In this document: positions 19,380 to 32,470 of the stretch, piece after piece
Numbering within the stretch: position 1 is the first letter of the stretch
Layout: every line of letters starts with the position of its first letter
Origin: Guillardia theta CCMP2712
Lineage: Eukaryota; Cryptophyceae; Pyrenomonadales; Geminigeraceae
Direction: 5' to 3'
Length of the DNA stretch: 64,000 nucleotides
NCBI RefSeq assembly: GCF_000315625.1
Contig: NW_005434649.1
Coordinates: 494,882 to 558,881 of the forward strand
Notes under the pieces: generated by a model
What the model saw: the letters and a program-made list of their open reading frames with translations, nothing else
Database searches by the model: none
Told to the model about the DNA's origin: nothing
Program-made: the position numbers and the translations under genes

Positions 19380-22066
19380 ATGTTGTCGTTCCTCCTCCTG
19401 CTCCTCCTGCTCCTCCTGCTCCTGCTCCTGCTCCTCCTCCTCCTCCTTTTGAAGCGAAGCCTGAGCCAGCAGGGGAGTGCTGATGAAGAGGGCCATGATG
19501 GGAAGGAGGAGATCGACAAGGCATGGGATGAGAACAAGGACCTAGACCTGCATTGCGACTACCTGGTGGTGGGAGGAGGCTGCTCTTCCTGCAGCCTGGT
19601 TGCATGCCTGGCCGCAGCTGGCAAGAGTGTCGTTGTTGTCGAGGCAGGAGGTGCTGAGCCCTGGGAGCGAAAAGTCGTGGACGACCCGCAAAGTTGGTTC
19701 GCTGCTGCGTCGCATGGTCGACCTGTATCGAGGTTGGCTAGAGCAGGCATGCCTACCAACGCCTCATGTTGTTGCCAGGCTGTACCGGACTGTTCCTCAA
19801 CTGGCCGTGCTGTCCAAACTAATGCCTGCCTTCAGAGGGGAAGGGTTTGGGGGGACGGGAAACGTGAACGCATGCATCTGGTGCAGGGGACGGAGGGAGG
19901 ACTACCAACAGTGGCCATGGAAGCTTGAGGTGAGTTCAGCCGACTCGGTAGGATCTGCATGTTGAGGAGTCTGCTACCTATCAGGATATCGAGAAGGGTT
20001 TCGAATTCGCGGAGCGCTCCTTGCGCGTGAAACGGGTTCCAGCCAAGGGAAGCGGAGCTGCAATGTGTGCTATGATGCGGGAGAGTGGGTTCAAGACGGT
20101 GAGCTGAGGTCTTGAGCTTCGATACAATAAGAACTGATTTGATGTGACAAGTGCAAAGAAGAATTGTGGGCAGAGGACGGAGTGGCCGAAGGTTTGTATG
20201 CGACTGTCCAAGGTAAGGCAAAGGATTTTTGCAAAATCCTGAGTGGTGGATATGAGTTCGATGAGTTGTGCTCGGCAGGTGAAGCAGGAACCAGAACAAG
20301 TGCATGGAAAGAGCTTGTGAGCCCATGGATTGCCAAAGGAAGAGTGAAAGTCTACCCGCACTGCAACGTGTCAAGAGTAATCTTCGACCGCAAGAAGGTG
20401 ACAACGGGTGCCATGGTCCATGCCTGATATGAGAGGAAGGCGGTCGGGGTCGAGATTTGGCGGAGGAGGAAAAGCTTCTTCAAGCAGGAGGAGGGCACTC
20501 TACGTCTGATGCTCAGCAACCCCATGGCAGAAGTGAGTGTACGAGGAGTGTAGGACTGATTTTCTTACCACCTCGTCTTCCCTCCCACTCACTCCGTGCT
20601 AGGTAGTTCTTTGTGCCGGGGCCTTCGATAGCCCCAAGATCCTTCTGCTGTCAGGAATTGGAGACCCCGAGGAGCTCGAAGAGGTCCTTTGTCGCATGCA
20701 GAGCCGTTTCTGCTGACCCGATGAACAGAAAACCGTTCCTCCTTTGATCAACAACCCCAACGTCGGAAGGCACCTGCAGGTTCGCACGCTTGGTTGCCTC
20801 GTCCCTGGTCCCTCAGCCCTCACTTGTCAGGATCACTTGATTCTCGTCGCTGCGTTTGCTGCTCGCAAGCCGTTGCGCAGCTGCGACACGAACGACATCG
20901 GGACGCACGGGATGTGCCATGTCACTATCCGACGCGGTGCTGTAAACAGCCGCCCTTGAGCCCTGAACTGAAACCCCTCCATCCAGAGTCTCGACGCCGA
21001 CATGGGCAGATCCTGTTCAAAGATTCCTGGAATGCGTGGGAAGTTTTACCCGAGCTCTGCTCCGGTAATTTGACTTTGCGGACAAGCGACTCCTTGTGCT
21101 GAAACTTTCCGAAGGGATGGTGCTGGGTCAAAATATCGGCAGTGAAGTCATCAGCAGGGTGGTGCTGATCGTTTGCAAGCTTGTCTTCTACATCCCTGGC
21201 ATCAAGTGGATGCTGCGGCAAAGCCTGACTGCAGGGATCTGCATGATGGACCCGAGGAGCAGGGGGAGAGTGAGGTTGAGGAGCAATGACCCGAGGGACC
21301 CGCCGCTGTAACAGCCTGACGCGGATGGTGTGGAGGGGTCTGATGTGTATGCTGCAGGATCGACCCTCGTTACCTGAGCGAGGAGAGTGACCTTGTCCTC
21401 CTGCACGACCTGTGGAGCACCTTCAAGAGCGTCAAGACGAGCCCGTCGGCGAAGGAGTGGATCTTGGCAGAGTACCTTTGTGTTCTCCTCCTGAACCTTC
21501 CTTCTTGACTTTCTCGCACCAGGCTCTTGCCAGGCGCTCCGCTGATGTATGGAGAGAGCATGAGTTGGTTCAAGTGGTGGGTCAAGCTAGCGTGCTCCTC
21601 CTACTTCCATCCCGTCGGCACTTGTCGCATGCCGTCGGGGAAGGAGTGGGAGACGAGGCAGAGCAACGAGCTCTCCTCTGTCAGCGTCGTCGATGCGTTC
21701 CTGAGGTTCGCCTCCCACTTGCCTCTCCTTCCTCCTCCTCCCTCTCCCCCCCTCCTCTCGTTCCTCCCCCCGCAACCCCTCCCCCCCTCCTCTCGTTCCT
21801 TCCCCCCCCCCTCCTCTCGTTCCTCCCCCCCCCTCCCTCCGAGTCCCCTTCTCTCCTTCCTCCTCAAATCCCAGTGGGTCTGCCCTAACAAACTTGGCAG
21901 AGTGCATGGGACCGTCGGTCTGAGGATAGCGGATTGCTCCGTCGCTCCTCGCATCCCTTCAGCGCCTACTCAGGCCATGGCCTACATGATCGGCTACCAG
22001 GCCGCCCAGCTGATGTTGGGCACTCGAACACCCAAAGTAGGGAGAGAAGAATCAGAAACCCGGTGA
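19380..22066 (+). CDS. GMC-family FAD oxidoreductase (choline/alcohol-dehydrogenase-like), membrane anchored
   Basis: Start at ATG 19380 gives a run of about 20 Leu encoded by CTC/CTG triplets, an uncleaved signal anchor, then an acidic linker. The FAD dinucleotide fold follows (YLVVGGGCSSCSLV, then VVVVEAG). Further GMC exons in order are GEGFGGTGNVNACIW; GTRTSAWKELV; VVLCAGAFDSPKILLLSGIG; NNPNVGRHLQ then DH; SRGRVRLRSNDPRDPP; and the C-terminal substrate part YFHPVGTCRMP and VVDAFLRVHGTVGLRIADCS, ending at TGA 22064-22066. Many 36-60 nt introns separate them, for example 19738-19783, and one that removes an apparent in-frame TGA near 20427. Middle exons around 20950-21120 are not fully resolved. 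The flavin enzyme should oxidise an alcohol or aldehyde in the endomembrane lumen; the substrate cannot be told. Confidence 0.85.
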
Positions 22067-23072
22067 CCCATCCGTGGCACGGTTCCTTTCAAGTTTTGGG
22101 GACCGTACGGTACTGTCATAAAGTACAGTACTCACACTCCGGGCCAAGACTCTCAGTTCTTCTTGTGAACATGAAGTTTAATCTCACTGTGACGGCAAAG
22201 GCTTCTAAGCTTTCCACTTGGTCACTCAGTTCCTCAGGTCACGGCCGAGATCGTCATCATATGAGAGTCAAGTGAAAGTTCTGTCTACTAAGGCCGCGAG
22301 TCCGGCCACAGTGGCACCCGACTCTGAGTCACTGACGGTCTGGGCCCCGGCGATTGCCACTCACTCAGTGTTTACACAGCAATTAAAATGAAATTTGAAA
22401 TCTTCCCCTCAAATTTCCGGTGTGTTTCCAGAACTTTGCGAGGAAGTTCCGGAATGTTCTCCAGAACTTCGACATACTTCATTTGATCACCCCCTGCTGT
22501 ACCCTCCAATACAGGGGGTACTCATTGGAACAATTCAGGGGTGGTATGTGAGCTGGTAGGACGGGGGTGGGAGTGTTTCCTCATACCACCGGTACTATGT
22601 AAACGTTCTCGAGAGGAAAAACCAGGGGTATGAGATTATGTTTTGGGGTGATTTTGATGGATATAAAGGAGGTGGGGGTACTTACCACAGAGAAAATGGG
22701 GGGTAGAAGTCTAAGGGAAGGGGTGTGATAGAACAGGTGGAATGCACCGAATGCGCGAGAAGATCGACTGGGGAAAAAATGCTGAGGGTGAAGGGAGGGA
22801 GAGAGAGCGAGGGAATGGAGAGGGAGGGGAGGAGGAGAAGAGAGAAGCAGGGAGCGATAGACAGTCAGCCAGCTGGAGAGAACAGCGTAGGAAGAAGAAA
22901 CAGGCGATTTCACGGAAGACAGAGGATTGAACACAAGGCGTTTCGAAATATGTTGAACATGAATCAGCTCACTGAAGGAACGCGAAAAGATGGTAGTACT
23001 GAGGATGAGTTTGGGAGTACAACATGGTCAAATCCGTGAACTGATGTCTGTCGTAGCATTTGGTAGGTCAGG
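22067..23072. other. Intergenic region with CpG-rich and G-rich patches
   Basis: 22270-22370 repeats the CCGG and AGTCAC vocabulary of the 18-kb island. 22480-22700 is rich in GGGGGTA runs. Short ORFs after 22725 are low-complexity Arg/Glu. The promoter of the STI1 gene should lie in the last few hundred bases. Confidence 0.4.
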
Positions 23073-25460
23073 ATGAGCGCTGAAGAGCTCAAGGCCAAGG
23101 GAAACGCAGCTTTCTCGGCAAAGAACTACACGGAAGCTGTAGATTTCTTCACTCAGGCGATCAACTTGGATCCAAACAACCACGTTCTTTTCTCCAACAG
23201 ATCTGCGTCTTACGCGGGTCTTCATGTGAGTTGATCGAATGTTGAAGGGTTCCACAAGCTGATATCAACTATAGAAATATGATCAAGCTTTGAATGATGC
23301 GGAGAAATGTATCGCTATCAAGCCCGATTGGGGCAAGGGTTATGGTCGCAAGGGAGCTGCCATGCACGGCATGGGCGACTTCGAAGGAGCCCTCAAGGCG
23401 TACAAGGATGGCTTGGCGCATGAGCCTGGTGAAGGACAGATTTGAGTGTGCAATGGAAGTTGACAAGGCGACAGGGCTGGCGATGTTGACCAACGGGATC
23501 AGCGAGGTGGAGGCGGCGATGAGAGCTGAACAGAGCAGCGGGATCAAGGGGATTGGAAACCTCCTCCGCCGCCCTGATCTGGTGGAGATCATTGCTAGGA
23601 GCCCACAGCTGGCACCATTCCTCGCTCAGCCTGACTTCCCAGGGATCGTTCAAGAGCTGCAGACCGATTCGAATGTCAGTTGAAACTTACTTTGCTCTGC
23701 TCTCTGACAGTCGTGGTTCAGGCACTGATGAAGCATCTCAACGATCAGAGAGTTCAGTTGCTTCTGCAGGAGCTGCTGAGAATGCAGAACCCCGACGTTT
23801 TCCGTCATGCGGAGGAGGAAGAAATCAAGCGGAGGAAAGCAAAGGTCATCATGGAGCGAAATTGTCATGCGAGCTCATCGTGGATGTTTGCTTTGCAGGA
23901 AGAGGCCGAGGAAGCTGAACGAAAGAGGCAACTTGAGGAGAAGAAGCGGAAGGAAGCCGAAGAGGCGGCTCGGAAAGCTGCGATGACTGAGAACGATTTC
24001 AAAGACAATCCTAAGGGCTTGTCAGAATGGTGCAAGGAGAAGGGAAATACCTTCTACAAGAACAAACAGTTTGATGAGGCCATCACATGGTACACCAAGG
24101 CGTATGAAGCTGACAATGAGAACATCGCTGTCCTCACAAACCGAGCTGCGGTCCGGTTTGAGCAGAAGATGTACGAAGAATGCATCGAAGATTGCCGCAA
24201 AGCCATCGAGGAAGGAAGAAAGTGCCGAGCTGATTTCAAGGTGACTCATCTTCTTTCTTGTCCCATCTCATTGCTGACCTGTCTGAAGATCATCTCTCGT
24301 GCTTACGAGCGTCTGGGAAATGCTTTTGTGAAGTTGGACAGGTTGCAAGAAGCAAGCAAAGCATACAGCGATGCATTGGTCGAGAACAGGTTAACATACG
24401 ATCTATATACATCTCCCTGGCTGATCAGCAAGACTGTTTCAGAACTCGTGAGGTCGAGAAGAAGTTGAAGGATGTTCAGAAGCAGATTGCAGATTCCGAG
24501 AAGAATGCTTACATCAACCCTGTACTCATCTTCTATCCCTTACACTTGCACTCAAGATCTCTTGCAGGAAATCTCACTCCAGGAGAAAGAGAAGGGGAAT
24601 GCGCTGGTGAAGGAGAGCAAGTTCGTTGAGGCCAAGGCGGCATACGATGAGGCGATCCGGAGAAACCCGAAGGACCACACGCTTTACAGGTGAGAGAGCA
24701 CATTGGATTTGAAGCCGACGGTGTGTGTTGACTATCATGCTCTACAGCAATCGCGCGTTGTGCTTCATGAAGCTGATGGAGTGGCCAGCGGCCAAGGTAC
24801 GACTTCTGACTCGCTCCCAGAGGTCTGACGAGGCTGTTTCAAGGCCGACTGTGACAAGAGTCTTGAGATCGAGCCGAACTTCGTGAGGGCGCTGGAGAGA
24901 CGCGGCAACTGCTACGTGAGCGTGCGAGCTGCTTACGTCATGAGCTTCTTATGCCTTGGGGGTGCAGATGATGTTGAAGGAGCCAACCAAGGCCATGGCA
25001 GACTTCAGGAAGGGTCTCGAGCTGGACCCCAACAACCAGGGATGTCAGATTGGCCTGGCACGTGTGGAGTCGTCGATGTTCTCAGGCAAGCGCGATGAGC
25101 AGACGGTGGCCAACGCAATGAAGGTATTTCATCCCCCTCCTTCCCTCCTTCCCTCCTTCCCTCCTTCCCTCCTTCCCTCCACGCTCCAGCACCTCCACAC
25201 TTAATCACTGCTCCTGATTCTCTATGGTGAACTTGTCTGACTCGCCCCCTCATCAGGACCCAGAGATCCAACGAATTCTTCAAGACCCAGTCATCAACAA
25301 CGTCCTGCGAAATTTGCAAGAGAACCCCTCAGCGGCTCAGGATGCGCTGAAAGATCCAGTAAGAAACCAAATTGATGCCTCGGTTGCCCTGACCCTCGTC
25401 CAGGTTATTGCCGAGAGGATTCAGAAGCTTGCAGCAGCGGGAATCTTGTCGTTCGGCTAA
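23073..25460 (+). CDS. STI1: STI1/HOP, Hsp70-Hsp90 organising co-chaperone
   Basis: Thirteen in-phase exons: 23073-23225, 23275-23428, 23475-23674, 23722-23844, 23899-24240, 24289-24389, 24443-24521, 24568-24689, 24748-24796, 24844-24915, 24968-25123, 25257-25358, 25404-25460; 569 residues, normal for the family. TPR1 (residues 1-105, [20 protein letters not shown]) binds the Hsp70 tail, followed by a DP1 helix bundle (about 125-170, [11 protein letters not shown]). A charged Lys/Glu linker leads to TPR2A (about 240-350, the Hsp90-binding part, [19 protein letters not shown]) and TPR2B (about 390-500). DP2 ends the protein ([19 protein letters not shown]). Cytosolic. It links the two chaperones during client transfer. 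The 25124-25256 intron contains CCTTCCCT repeats. An AATAAA lies near 25522. Confidence 0.95.
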
Positions 25461-25565
25461 GCATGCTTGCTCATCCTAGCCTCCTATCTGTGGCGCTTTA
25501 TTGTTGTGTTGGATGTTCAGCAATAAATTTTCACCTCTCTACACATTGCCTGCTGCGTCTCCATA

Positions 25566-28264
25566 TCAACTCTCAAACTTCCATGCTCCTTCACCCGTCA
25601 GCCGTAAGACTTTGTCGTGGAACGGGACGAGCGAAGGTCGGTTGCCCACACTCACTACCGTCATTCCGAGGTCCTGTAGCAGCTGGAGAGGGAGGAGGTT
25701 TTGGAGAGAAACCATCAAGTAGGCGGCAATCGACGATTCGATGGTCCCAGAGAGAAGCAGGTCAGTACGGCATTTCACCATCTCCTCCTTCACCTTGTAC
25801 ATCTGCTCCTCGTTTTCTAGATCCAAGGCGCTCGTTGACTCGTCCAGGATCACGAACTTCGGCTTGAGGATCATGATGCGAGCAAATGCCAGACGCTGAC
25901 CACCATTCGTCAGCAACCACGGAGGATCAGATTCAACAGCATGGCAACACCTGCTGCTCTCCAAGAGAGAGGATGTTGCTCAACGGCTGGTCTTCTCATG
26001 GGAGTCAGAGAATGACCGGCTTCAAGCCTCCAGTCTTACCAGCGGCATCAAGACCTCCCATGCGCTCTGCTACCGTCGGCAAGTTGACCTTACGGAGAGC
26101 CTCAAGAATTTCTTCGTCCGTCACGCTGGAATCTTGAACGGTCTTAGGGTACAAAACGTTCTCCCTCAAAGTTCCAAGAGTCATGTAAGGCCTCTGGGAC
26201 AAGAACAATGTGTCCTGCATATTCTTTAGACAACCACAAGAACAAGGGGAATCCAGACCTCCAAAGGAGGTCGGACGATGTTTCCAGTGCCCGTGTCCCA
26301 CAGCCCCGCGATGGCGCGCATCAAAGAGCTCTTCCCTATGCCGCTGAAGCCAACAACCAGTAGCTTCTTGCCCGGCTCCAACGTCAAGGAAAGGTCAGTG
26401 ATCAGCTGTCGAGGTGAGTTGCCTGTTGGCAAGAGGGTAAGAATGCGAAGCATACAAGTAAGGCGTACCGCCGGGAGTGCTGACGCACAAGCCCTTGATG
26501 GCGAGGCTTCCATCCTTAGCAGTAAGTTCTTGATTTATCTTAGACGATGAATCCCTTTCCTCCATCTCAGTGACCTACGCAAATGCTACTTGAGAACAGA
26601 TTATCCCACTTGGTTTTTACCTTTTCTACTGCAGTTCGAAGTTGGTCAAGACGTTCCACCTGCGCGGCAAAGGACGAGATTCCTTGCGGGCCGGTGAACT
26701 CATTGACAATCTAGCAATCACAATCAATTTCACAAATTCAGAGTCACAGCGTTACCAAAGAAAGATCATTCAAGACATGATTGAAGGAGAAAAACGTTTG
26801 GCTGATTGCTCCAAGCGGAACTTTACCAGCGAAATATTGTGGTCCGATCACGAGTGCAGGCAACACCTTCACACGAAACATTACGCAGCTTTTCACAAGA
26901 GTTGCACTTTACCTGAACAAGATACCTATACCATCTTGTAAAGAAGTTGAGATTTCGTTCAAAATTGAGGATTCCAATGCGGTTTGCAACGACGCTACTG
27001 AATCTTTTCTGTGCTTCTGTACGCTCTCTGGTTTCACCTTTAGGCAAAGTGTAAACGAAAAACAAGAATTTACAATATCATCTTTCAACCATTGTAGAAG
27101 GCGATCGACTCTGAGTCTTCTCGAATCCTCACGAGATCAAAACGAAAATCAGCCTCTTTCTTGAGCTGCAGGCGATTCTTCTTGATGAGGGGCTTGCCAA
27201 ACCAAACTGTAACAAATGTTCCAACCACAGCATATGCAACCAGTGTGAAGTAAAGAGGTGGGAAAATTTTGTACAGGATGATTGAAAAGACGACAAGATC
27301 ACAAAGAGCCACTACTGAAGTGCAGAAAAGAGAAACGGCTTTGTCGCAGAAATTATTGATGTCTTCCGAAATGCGTTGGTCTGTGTTGTCGACATCTGAT
27401 ACAAATGGTAATTTGTAGTACCTCATCCTGAGCAAAATGTCAGCAAGCCTGCATGAAACCATTCGAGGATTACTTGTGTACATATTTTCCGAGATAAAGA
27501 TTGGTCAAAGCGTTTCTCCAGGACAGTGCCATTCTTCCCTTTGCCCAATCTGAGTGCTTGTTTATCAGTGCAAATGTCTCCTTCAGCAAATAATTTCTTT
27601 ACCAAAGAGAACCAGTAGCGGTGGGCCCAGAGTAAGTACAGCAAGGTACAAGGCAAGAAACTTGTTGAATTTGGCAAGGTCTTTGGCATTCAAAGCATTC
27701 CAGAAGAACTGTTTATAAGCAAATCGTGTCAGACTGGGAATTGATTTTCTATGTACTCCATACTTTCTGTATGAAAGAGATGGAAACTGCATACAGAGTA
27801 GTGATAAAAGCCAAAGAAAGCGTGAAGGCAGTCCATAACCAAGCTTTGGATTTGCTTTCACCACCCCAGAATGGATCAGCCAACCTTCGGTAAAAAGGAT
27901 CAGAAAGTTGATGTCCTTTGAATATTTGCAGCAAACCTTTGAATTTTCTGAATGAGTGCAGGAATATTTCGGAAGAAAAATTCCGATTGTTGACCATCCC
28001 CTGATCCTGTTTGGCTTGCTATCGCAGCATCTTTCATGCTCACCGAAATTCTTCTTCGTTCACATCGATGTTTGCTTCCAACACCACATCTCCAAGGAAT
28101 GCCGTTCACAGGTTTCGCTGTCAATGTTGACAGCTTGAGTGGTCTGTGAACCGAAGGAGAGAAGGCCTGAGATCAGGAAGATCAGTTTCCTTCCGACTGG
28201 AGGATCCACTCACATCAACTTGACAAAAAGTCACGACAAGAAGGAGCCTCCTTATCGAAGACAT
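25566..28264 (-). CDS. Plastid-type ABC half-transporter (ABCD2/YddA-SbmA-like)
   Basis: Exon 1 (28264-28214) encodes a signal peptide, MSSIRRLLLVVTFCQVD. Exon 2 from 28166 continues AFSPSVHRPLKLS, a transit-like stretch rich in Ser/Lys/Arg with Phe just after the likely cleavage site, the targeting signature of secondary red plastids. The membrane domain has the family pair VDNTDQRI and the EAA-like ADFRFDLVRIREDSESIAFYNG. The nucleotide-binding domain has Walker A GFSGIGKSS, signature SLGEQQR (split by an intron at 25930) and Walker B KFVILDESTSALD, ending near FES-stop at 25566. This combination fits the chloroplast ABCD2 and bacterial YddA/SbmA branch, which moves cobalamin-like or peptide/lipid substrates. 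The substrate is unknown. It converges on STI1 with a 105-bp gap. Several middle exon borders are approximate. Confidence 0.85.
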
Positions 28265-31200
28265 GTCGTGTCTGTAAAGTGCAAGTGAGGCTGAAAATAA
28301 TTGAATCGTCTAAACTTTTGCGTTGACAATCGCCAAAACTAACGTAAATGTACATCAAGAAAGGCAAAAATACTCAAGGGAAGGAAATGATAGTTGAGCT
28401 CTGAAATATCGAGACTATCAGGAGCAATATAAAAATAGAATGAACAAGGATCAGCAGAAACATCAAGTTGACCTGCAGCCACTTCATGATCAGAGAATCA
28501 AATGACAACAACACAACAACTGCATAGATGAGGGAGATAGAGACAGACATCACTGATACAGAACGACTGGCTCAAACACAAAAGAATCAAGACCCACATG
28601 CATGATGATGTGTCAAGTGGAAAATGGTTGCAGACGAGTAGCTGCCATGTAGAAAAGGAAGGATGTGATAAACTACAGGTTCAGGTCGTTGACCATGTTT
28701 CAAGGATGTATTCGATATGCACGATGTGAAGCATGCTCAACCAGTCCTAGTGATTTATGAGAACCGGGAAAAGATGTAGACAAGTACAATTCCCTTGCTT
28801 TGTTGACGTGGGGGAAAATTAGTGGCAGGGATGGATGGATGGATGGATGGAGGATGGATAAAGTGGATGGAGGATGGAGGATGGATGGATAAAGGACGGA
28901 TAAAGGATGGATGGATGGATCGGCAGTAATGAGATGTGGAGATGAGGAGGAGGAGGAGGAGTGAAGTGTGCATCTGCCGAAATGGCAGCGGCATACGAAG
29001 TTCCAAGCATTTTTCGCGCCAGAAAATCTGGGATCCCAAGGACCGATAGCCAGTATCACCTGCCAAAACTAGTGACCCCACCCCCAATTCTACAGATATT
29101 GTCTATGTGATCACCCCACCCTTTTCTAGAACCCTTTACCCACCCACCCACCCACCTTGTACGAGAATCCCCCCGGTCGTGTAAACATGAGTGCAAGTGC
29201 CTGGCACTGCTTCAGTACTCAGGCCGGGCTGAGTACTACGAATCGGGCCGCCGCCGAGTCCGACCGCGGCCCGGCCGCGCGGCACTCGCCTGGCACTCAG
29301 CCGTCTAGGGAGGCCCCCGAAATGGAGGGAGCTGCCTGGCCCTCAGTACGGTTGTGTAGGGATGTTGCTTGCATGTAATAAATCGCGGCCGCCGGTTGAG
29401 GTGTATGCCGGAGGCTACTACTACTCCGGGACTCTCATGACAGTGTGAAACAACCGTGCCAAGCATCCGGACATGAGAGGACATACTACGGCTAGGAAGG
29501 CCTCCTCTTCGTCAAACATACCACATTGCCGCCTCGCAACACTGACACTGTGACACGTAAGAGTCGTCTTGGTTAACTTAATAGGCCCAAAGTTTTGTTA
29601 ACTCAGCCCCCCCGAGACGGTGTTTGAAGTAGTACATCGGACATCAGAAAATCACACAAACAAGAGAATGTCAGCAGAGTTCCAAGTCAAGATACGATGA
29701 GACCGTCTGCGTCAAGTTGACAGTTATGCTGAGTGTGCAATAACCGTTCAAGGATTGTCATTCTTGAAGAAGATTTTCATGCAGGCTTATTAGATGTACA
29801 GCAAGAGAGAAGGAAGATGCCTGGCGAGCGGGTGCAATGAAGAGAGATAGAGGATAAGATAAGAGAGGAAGAAGGAGACAGAAGCTACGATGCAGGAACT
29901 GTTGGCAAAGCGCCAAAAGCCCAAAGGAAGCTCAGGTGCACGGACAAAAGCTACATGGGGTCACCCTTGACGCATTGAGACTGCCTACATGGGAGAGGTT
30001 GAGGTTGGAATCTCACGGATGTCATTTATTGATGTCTGAAGTTTTCGCCGATCAACAGCGCGTGTCGCAGTAAAACTCTCACATCAGTATCCCAGCAAAT
30101 TTCGATCGCTAATCATGCAGTGAGCGACGTCATGAGTTGATAAACTCTACAGATGAATGATAACGAATTTGGTCAAGTACATAAGCAAACCAGCTTTTGA
30201 AAATTGTCACACAACCATGGAAGATCTGTTTGCAATGGAATAGATACGGGCTGTTCGGTGTGTCATGTCGAGTACAAGGACGAAGGTTGGTATCGTATTT
30301 GATGCCTGATATCTACATGAGCTCTAGATGTACTATCCTACATAGACATTCGATCAACTGCAGCTACCTAGATTGGATGTATCAAACAGTAAACTTAGAC
30401 CTCACTTGCTTGCGCACCAATTTTACACAACAGATAAGAATGAAACTGCTAGACCCAACCTATCGGGGGAATGGAGAATTCATTCAAGTTTGATCATACT
30501 GTGTGCAAGTAACCACATCGCTGCTTGTTCTAGTTGTCGAAATGCGCTTGACTGCTGTGAAGTCTGGGATACCTACATTGACTCTCACAAGATGCACTGG
30601 CCACGATGCAGGAGAAATACAAAGAAGAAGTCCAGGTATTATATACTACACATCATCTACAACATGATTCACGTTTCATTGTGATCTCACATCATGGCCA
30701 TGTGCTATCTTTAGCTGCTTTCGCGTTCGTTTTCTCCCTCGTTCATCTTCAAGATCGTCCTCCAGATAGTCACCAGAGGCAAATAAATACCAGACCAAAA
30801 AAAACAATGGAAACGAAAAAAGAAAAAAATAGAAAAGTGGGCTCGTGACCTCACACAACTCTTCGAATCGAAAGATCAGGCTCTTCGTCCATCCAGATCC
30901 TTCCCAGATAAAAACAATTGTAGAGTGGCCTCCGTGATCACCTTATACCGCCATCTTCGGATCCCTTCAACGGCACAGTACTGCTCAATCACCAGATCCA
31001 GTTACGGCGCTCGCGTGACCGACATTCTCTCGCGCGATACAATCACGCTACTCCCCAGATATGCTAAAATTAGATTTAAAAATCTCTTCAAGGTGGGCAC
31101 TACCTACCAAAAGCATGGAAAAGGTAGGGGTCAAATTATCAAAAGCATCCTGTCGACGAGACCCGTCGAACTTCTATGGCCCTCGAAGGTCTAAAACTCA

Positions 31201-32470
31201 GAATATAAAAACGGGATCAGATCCCTTTTTTACCACACAAGCATCCCTCAAGGACTCCTCAGAGATAGGACAAGGCAAATTGAAGGAGGAGGGTGGGTGG
31301 TCAGTTACAAGCGAAATGTATAACTCAACATTAGAGACTACCAGGTTCTTATACCTCAATTCGTTGTGGGTAGGGTTAAAAGCAGTGTGTAAAGCAAACT
31401 ACCCATCACGGTGGGGTGGGTGGTAATTGAGGGGTTTGGACTAAAATGATTGTAAAGCGAAGCGGGGCCTCCCGGTACATCCTCAAAGCGATTCGTTTTC
31501 AGATCTATTCCATCCCTACCTAATTATGGACCCGTGATACGATTTCTGTACCCCTGGTATTCTGTTACGATGCGATATGAAAAGGAGGGGTACAATGATT
31601 ACCCTACCGTCTGATTGAGGCAAAGGGGTTGAGGCTCCAAACCTATCTGTTTCGGATTGACCTCCCTTCACCCGTGACAAACTGTGATCTCCAGGTTTCA
31701 CAAAGAGGGGTCCTTTTCTTGTGTGACTGGGCTCGTCCTAAGCAACATGGGTGGGGTCACTACCCACCACCCCACATTCATTTTTCATTTTTCGCCCCAT
31801 TCCAAACTATGCTACTACACACCGCCTCTACTACCCACTACCCTTTCATAAAATACCCCTACCACCCATCAGGTGGGACCGTGACCTCGACCCGCATCAA
31901 TGCTTGCATTTCCTGCACTCTACCCCCATAATTACTGACAAGTACCCCTTTCTTCATATAAATTATTTTCCTAATTGACTGGATTGACTTCTTGGATTGA
32001 CGAAAAGGTACCCCTACCCCCTTTTGAAACACCCCTACCCTCAAAAATAATTGCACACCCCCATGGAAATCAAGCTCAAAACAAGTACCCTCACCACCCC
32101 TCATTGCAAGCAAAATTTGAGGGTACTATATATTGCCCCTCAAGATACCCCTACCCCTGCTTTCTCTTTGAGACCACCCCGTACCCCCTGGTCCTACGGA
32201 TATCAGGTGGCTCCACTGTTGTCTCCCCCATCCGCGCGGTGAGATGGATACAAAGCTCTTGTGATGTCGTTGCACGTCCCTTCTCTAGTTGTTGCGCGTA
32301 TCTGAATATCGTCCTGCACCACCTCCCTCTCAGCCCCATTCCTCTCAGCTCTCCTGCATCGCCACGATTCTGTTCCTTGCTGTTGGAGCTTGTCTGATCT
32401 CTCAGCGCCTGCTTTTAGCCACAAGATAAGCTCCTTGCTGAACCTAGCACAAGGGTCCTCTCTTTCCGGC
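28265..32470. other. 4.2-kb gene-poor block
   Basis: No gene could be supported. Contents: a GGAT minisatellite at 28833-28925, a C-rich stretch at 29075-29160, a CpG-rich CCGGCC/GGCCGC island at 29200-29440, ordinary AT-moderate DNA to 31000, then a long C-rich patch at 31720-32190 with repeated TACCCC and ACCCACC words ending about 280 bp before the GST start. The 89-codon ORF at 30925 has no recognisable fold. Confidence 0.5.
28833..28925 (+). repeat. GGAT tetranucleotide minisatellite
   Basis: Repeated GGATGGAT interrupted by GGAGGAT and AAAG words. Confidence 0.8.

Noticed and set aside
20390-20450. In-frame TGA in the GMC oxidoreductase, at first suggesting a pseudogene or selenocysteine
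   Set aside because: A 36-nt GT-AG intron (GTGACA to TATGAG) removes it and joins FDRKK to RKAVGVEIW, matching the family.
30197-31426. Plus-strand ORFs of 60-120 codons
   Set aside because: No recognisable motif, no codon bias like the confirmed exons, and no consistent splice chain; no tRNA or rRNA structure was found either.
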